From assembly GCA_017654935.2 (NCBI GenBank), contig CM065690.1:13652367-13716366 (forward strand): DNA of 64,000 nt, in the 5' to 3' direction. The position numbers and the translations under genes were made by a program. Under the pieces are notes generated by a model. That model saw only the letters and a list, made by a program, of their open reading frames with translations, was not told the origin of the DNA and searched no databases. Below are positions 1-64,000 of this stretch, piece after piece (position 1 is the first letter of the stretch; every line of letters begins with the position of its first letter). Source of the stretch: Phymorhynchus buccinoides. Lineage: Eukaryota; Mollusca; Gastropoda; Neogastropoda; Raphitomidae.

Positions 1-61
1 TTCTATGACATGGGTGTCTCATTGTGGTGCCAAGAGGCGACAGTGGCGATGAAAGGGTTAA
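1..61 (+). mobile_element. Right end of TTAACCCTTTC MITE
   Basis: It ends gatgaaagggttaa and matches the right part of the full copy at 22901-23145 almost base for base. The copy is cut by the window edge. Confidence 0.8.
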
Positions 62-229
62 CACTACAGTGACACATTACTGGCCCATCATTTTAGAAAT
101 TGACCCATAATTTTCTGCAATTAGGGGGTCACATGACCCTTGACGATTAACTCTTCAATTGCCTTGTATTTTTTGACTTCTTGCCTGTCCCTTGCATTGT
201 CAACCGACAAGAGGGGAAGTAACTATATG

Positions 230-1828
230 TGCCATCCAGCACTGCGGTGACGTTGGCGGCAGATCCCAGTGAAAAGCTCGGCTGAAATCTTTATAGCGTG
301 GAGATGCCTTGCTATTTAAGAACATTTATATAGGGCTTCACCTTTAGGCCGGGTTCACATTAGACGCGTAAGTTCCGTACGGAAAACCCTAAATAAGTGG
401 AAGAAAGAAGGATAAAAGTTTACACATACGTAGGGGAAATTCGGACACGTGCGCAAAAAAATTCCCTTCTTTGTTTCAGTTTTTATGGATTGAGCACGGG
501 TTTCCTCCAAAATATCCGCTTATGTGTGTACACTGCCTATAGCTCTAACCTTGCCTAAGGTACGTCTCCACTCTAGCAGCAGCAGCAGCAGTAGTACTGA
601 CCTGATATCGCCCCTATCCAGCACTGCAGTGACTTTGGCACTGTGGCAGATCCCAGCGGAAAATGTTCTTATAGAACTGAGACGCCTTGCCTAAGGTACG
701 TCCACGCACTCTAGCAGCAGCAGCAATAATACTGACATGATTTTCACCCCCATCCAGGGAGGTGACATTGGCCCTGTGGCAGATCCCAGCGGAAAATCTT
801 CTTATAGAACTGTACGCCTTGCCTAAGGTACGTCCGTTGCACTCTAGCAGCAGCAGCAATAGGGACTGAACTATATCCACCCCCATCCAGCACCGCGGTG
901 ACGTTGGCCCTGAGGCAGATCCCAGCGGAAAATTCGGCTATAGAACTTTTATAGCGTGGAGATGCCACGCATCTATTTAGCAGAACATTTATACTGAGCT
1001 GATATCCACCCCCATCCAGCACCGCGGTGACAGTTGGCCCTGTGGCAGTTCCGTACGGAAAATTTTCTAAATAACTGGAAGAAAGAAGCCTAAGGTACGT
1101 TTACGCACTCTAGGGGCAGCGGACATAATGCGCACCTGATTTCCACCCCTTTCCAGCACTTATTTGACGGATTGGCCCTGTGGCAGATCCGCAGCGGAAT
1201 ATCCGCTTTCTGTGTAGACACTGAGACGCCTTGCCTAAGGTACGTCCACCACTCTAGCAGCAGCAGCAAGTAATACTGACCTGATATCGCCCCCATCCAG
1301 CACTGCAGTGACTTTGGCACTGTGGCAGATCCCAGCGGAAAATTTTCTTATAGAGCTGGAGACACCTTGCCTAAGGTACGTCCCGCACTCTAGCAGCAGC
1401 AGCAATAATACTGACCTGATATCCACCCCCACTGACCAGATATCCAGCGGTGACGTTGGCCCTGTGGCAGACTCCAGCGGAAACCTTGGCTGTAATTTAT
1501 TTAGAGCGTGGAGATGCTTTGCCTAAGGTACATCCCCACTCATAGAACTGAGACGCCTTGCCTAAGGTACGTTCCCACTCTGGCAGCAGCAGAAATACTG
1601 ACCTGATATCCAGCACTGCCGTTGGCCCTGTGACAGATCCCAGCGGAAAGCTCGACTTAAATTTGTTCATGGTGTGGAGAAGCCTTGCCTACAGCAGCAG
1701 CAGTACTGACCTGATATCTGCCCCCATCCAGCACTGCCGTTGGCCCTGTGACAGATCCCAGCGGAAAGCTCGACTTAAATTTGTTCATGGTGTGGAGAAG
1801 CCTTGCCTACAGCAGCAGCAGTACTGAC
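230..1828. repeat. Minisatellite built from exon 24 3' end plus 5' splice site, about 10 copies
   Basis: Units of about 110-150 bp each carry, on the minus strand, a version of CHRANVTAVLDGG, then gatatcag/gtcagtat, then a CTG-rich stretch. Copies are near 234, 615, 751, 884, 1012, 1149, 1295, 1426, 1606 and 1723. The last two units before the exon are essentially identical (about 113 bp). The GT donor survives in some copies (near 603, 1274, 1411, 1597, 1706) and is mutated in others. Units near 1048-1226 contain transposon-derived sequence. Confidence 0.88.
344..540 (-). mobile_element. MITE with AGGCCGGGTTCACA terminal repeat
   Basis: About 195 bp. The left end aggccgggttcacattag pairs imperfectly with the right end gtgtgtacactgcct. 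A second copy at 33852-34219 is in the opposite orientation and carries a nested SINE insertion. Confidence 0.7.
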
Positions 1829-63607
<61,779 letters not shown>

Positions 63608-63609
63608 CT

Positions 63610-64000
63610 GAAAAAAACACCAAAGATCACGTTTTAAAAACAAAACCAAGAAATGAGCATCTATTCTAGGGAATACAGAGCTACCAGATTGCACACACAA
63701 AAATAATGCTTCATAAACCATAGCTTGAAAACAGATAGAGCTGAGTGAAATTTCCTGAGTCAAATGTTCAGCTTGAACTAACATACTGCTTTGTAAAAAA
63801 AAATCTGCAAATACTGGTTCATACAGATCTATTTTATTAAACAAATTTTTAAAAAATGGCACAAGTTCAAAACTTTATTCAGCATGCATCAAATCTAACT
63901 GATAACAATCAAGAGAAAGGACGCTTGAGGCCACGAGGCCTAGTCGTCCTACCTGACCTGACAACTTAGCAACAAAATCTTCTTATTTTTAAATGCGGAA
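63610..64000. other. Intron upstream of exon 1, nothing recognised
   Basis: No RING exon (C-x2-C...C-x-H pattern) was found in either phase. The exon that supplies the first base of exon 1's split codon must lie beyond 64000. Confidence 0.5.

Noticed and set aside
614..1432. Series of 65-92-codon minus-strand ORFs with repeated FSAGICHRANV
   Set aside because: They are shadows of the exon 24-derived array, with frames drifting between units; treated as repeats, not genes.

Overview
This window is animal nuclear DNA: introns, no operons or bacterial gene density, long CA/GA microsatellites, C/G homopolymers up to 48 bp, and a dense layer of SINEs, LINE fragments and DNA-transposon derivatives. 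Element structure and the host gene suggest an invertebrate, most plausibly a mollusc (gastropod). That placement is inference, not proof.

I can assemble one host gene. It lies on the minus strand and runs off both window edges (63607 down to 1829). Twenty-four internal coding exons with AG/GT borders join in one frame to about 931 codons. In protein order they encode an atypical B-box, a canonical type-2 B-box, a coiled-coil stretch, acidic/Pro-rich linkers, a complete extended Tudor domain with an intact VDYGN motif, a second extended Tudor domain with a degenerate motif (VDLGT), a Ser-rich linker and the start of a third Tudor domain. This layout matches RNF17/TDRD4 (Qin/Kumo in flies), a germline piRNA-pathway protein. 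The N-terminal RING exon(s), start codon, remaining Tudor domains and stop codon are outside the window.

Layout (transcript order, right to left): 63.6-59.7 kb B-boxes; 56.1-52.9 kb coiled coil; 46.3-38.6 kb linkers; 36.0-25.3 kb Tudor 1; 23.9-7.4 kb Tudor 2; 5.2-2.5 kb linker; 2.0-1.8 kb start of Tudor 3. The rest is intron, mostly recognisable repeats: two TTAA-target MITE families, many hAT-like elements with 6-bp (some 8-bp) target duplications, pogo/Tigger-like TA elements, near-perfect foldback elements, tRNA-derived SINEs, a SINE-like family with an (AAG)n tail, truncated LINEs, and about a dozen minisatellites.

The most unusual feature is recurrent. In at least four introns, and partially in a fifth, the 3' end of the preceding exon together with its 5' splice site has been copied into the intron as a tandem array or dispersed copies (about 230-1976, 7045-7522, 25041-25502, 37921-38680, 35349-35424). 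Two of these arrays also contain pieces of a nearby transposable element, consistent with template switching. Other sharp observations are filled/empty TTAA insertion pairs, retroposon inserts with perfect 10-bp target duplications, and transposon ends lying within about 15 bp of splice sites.
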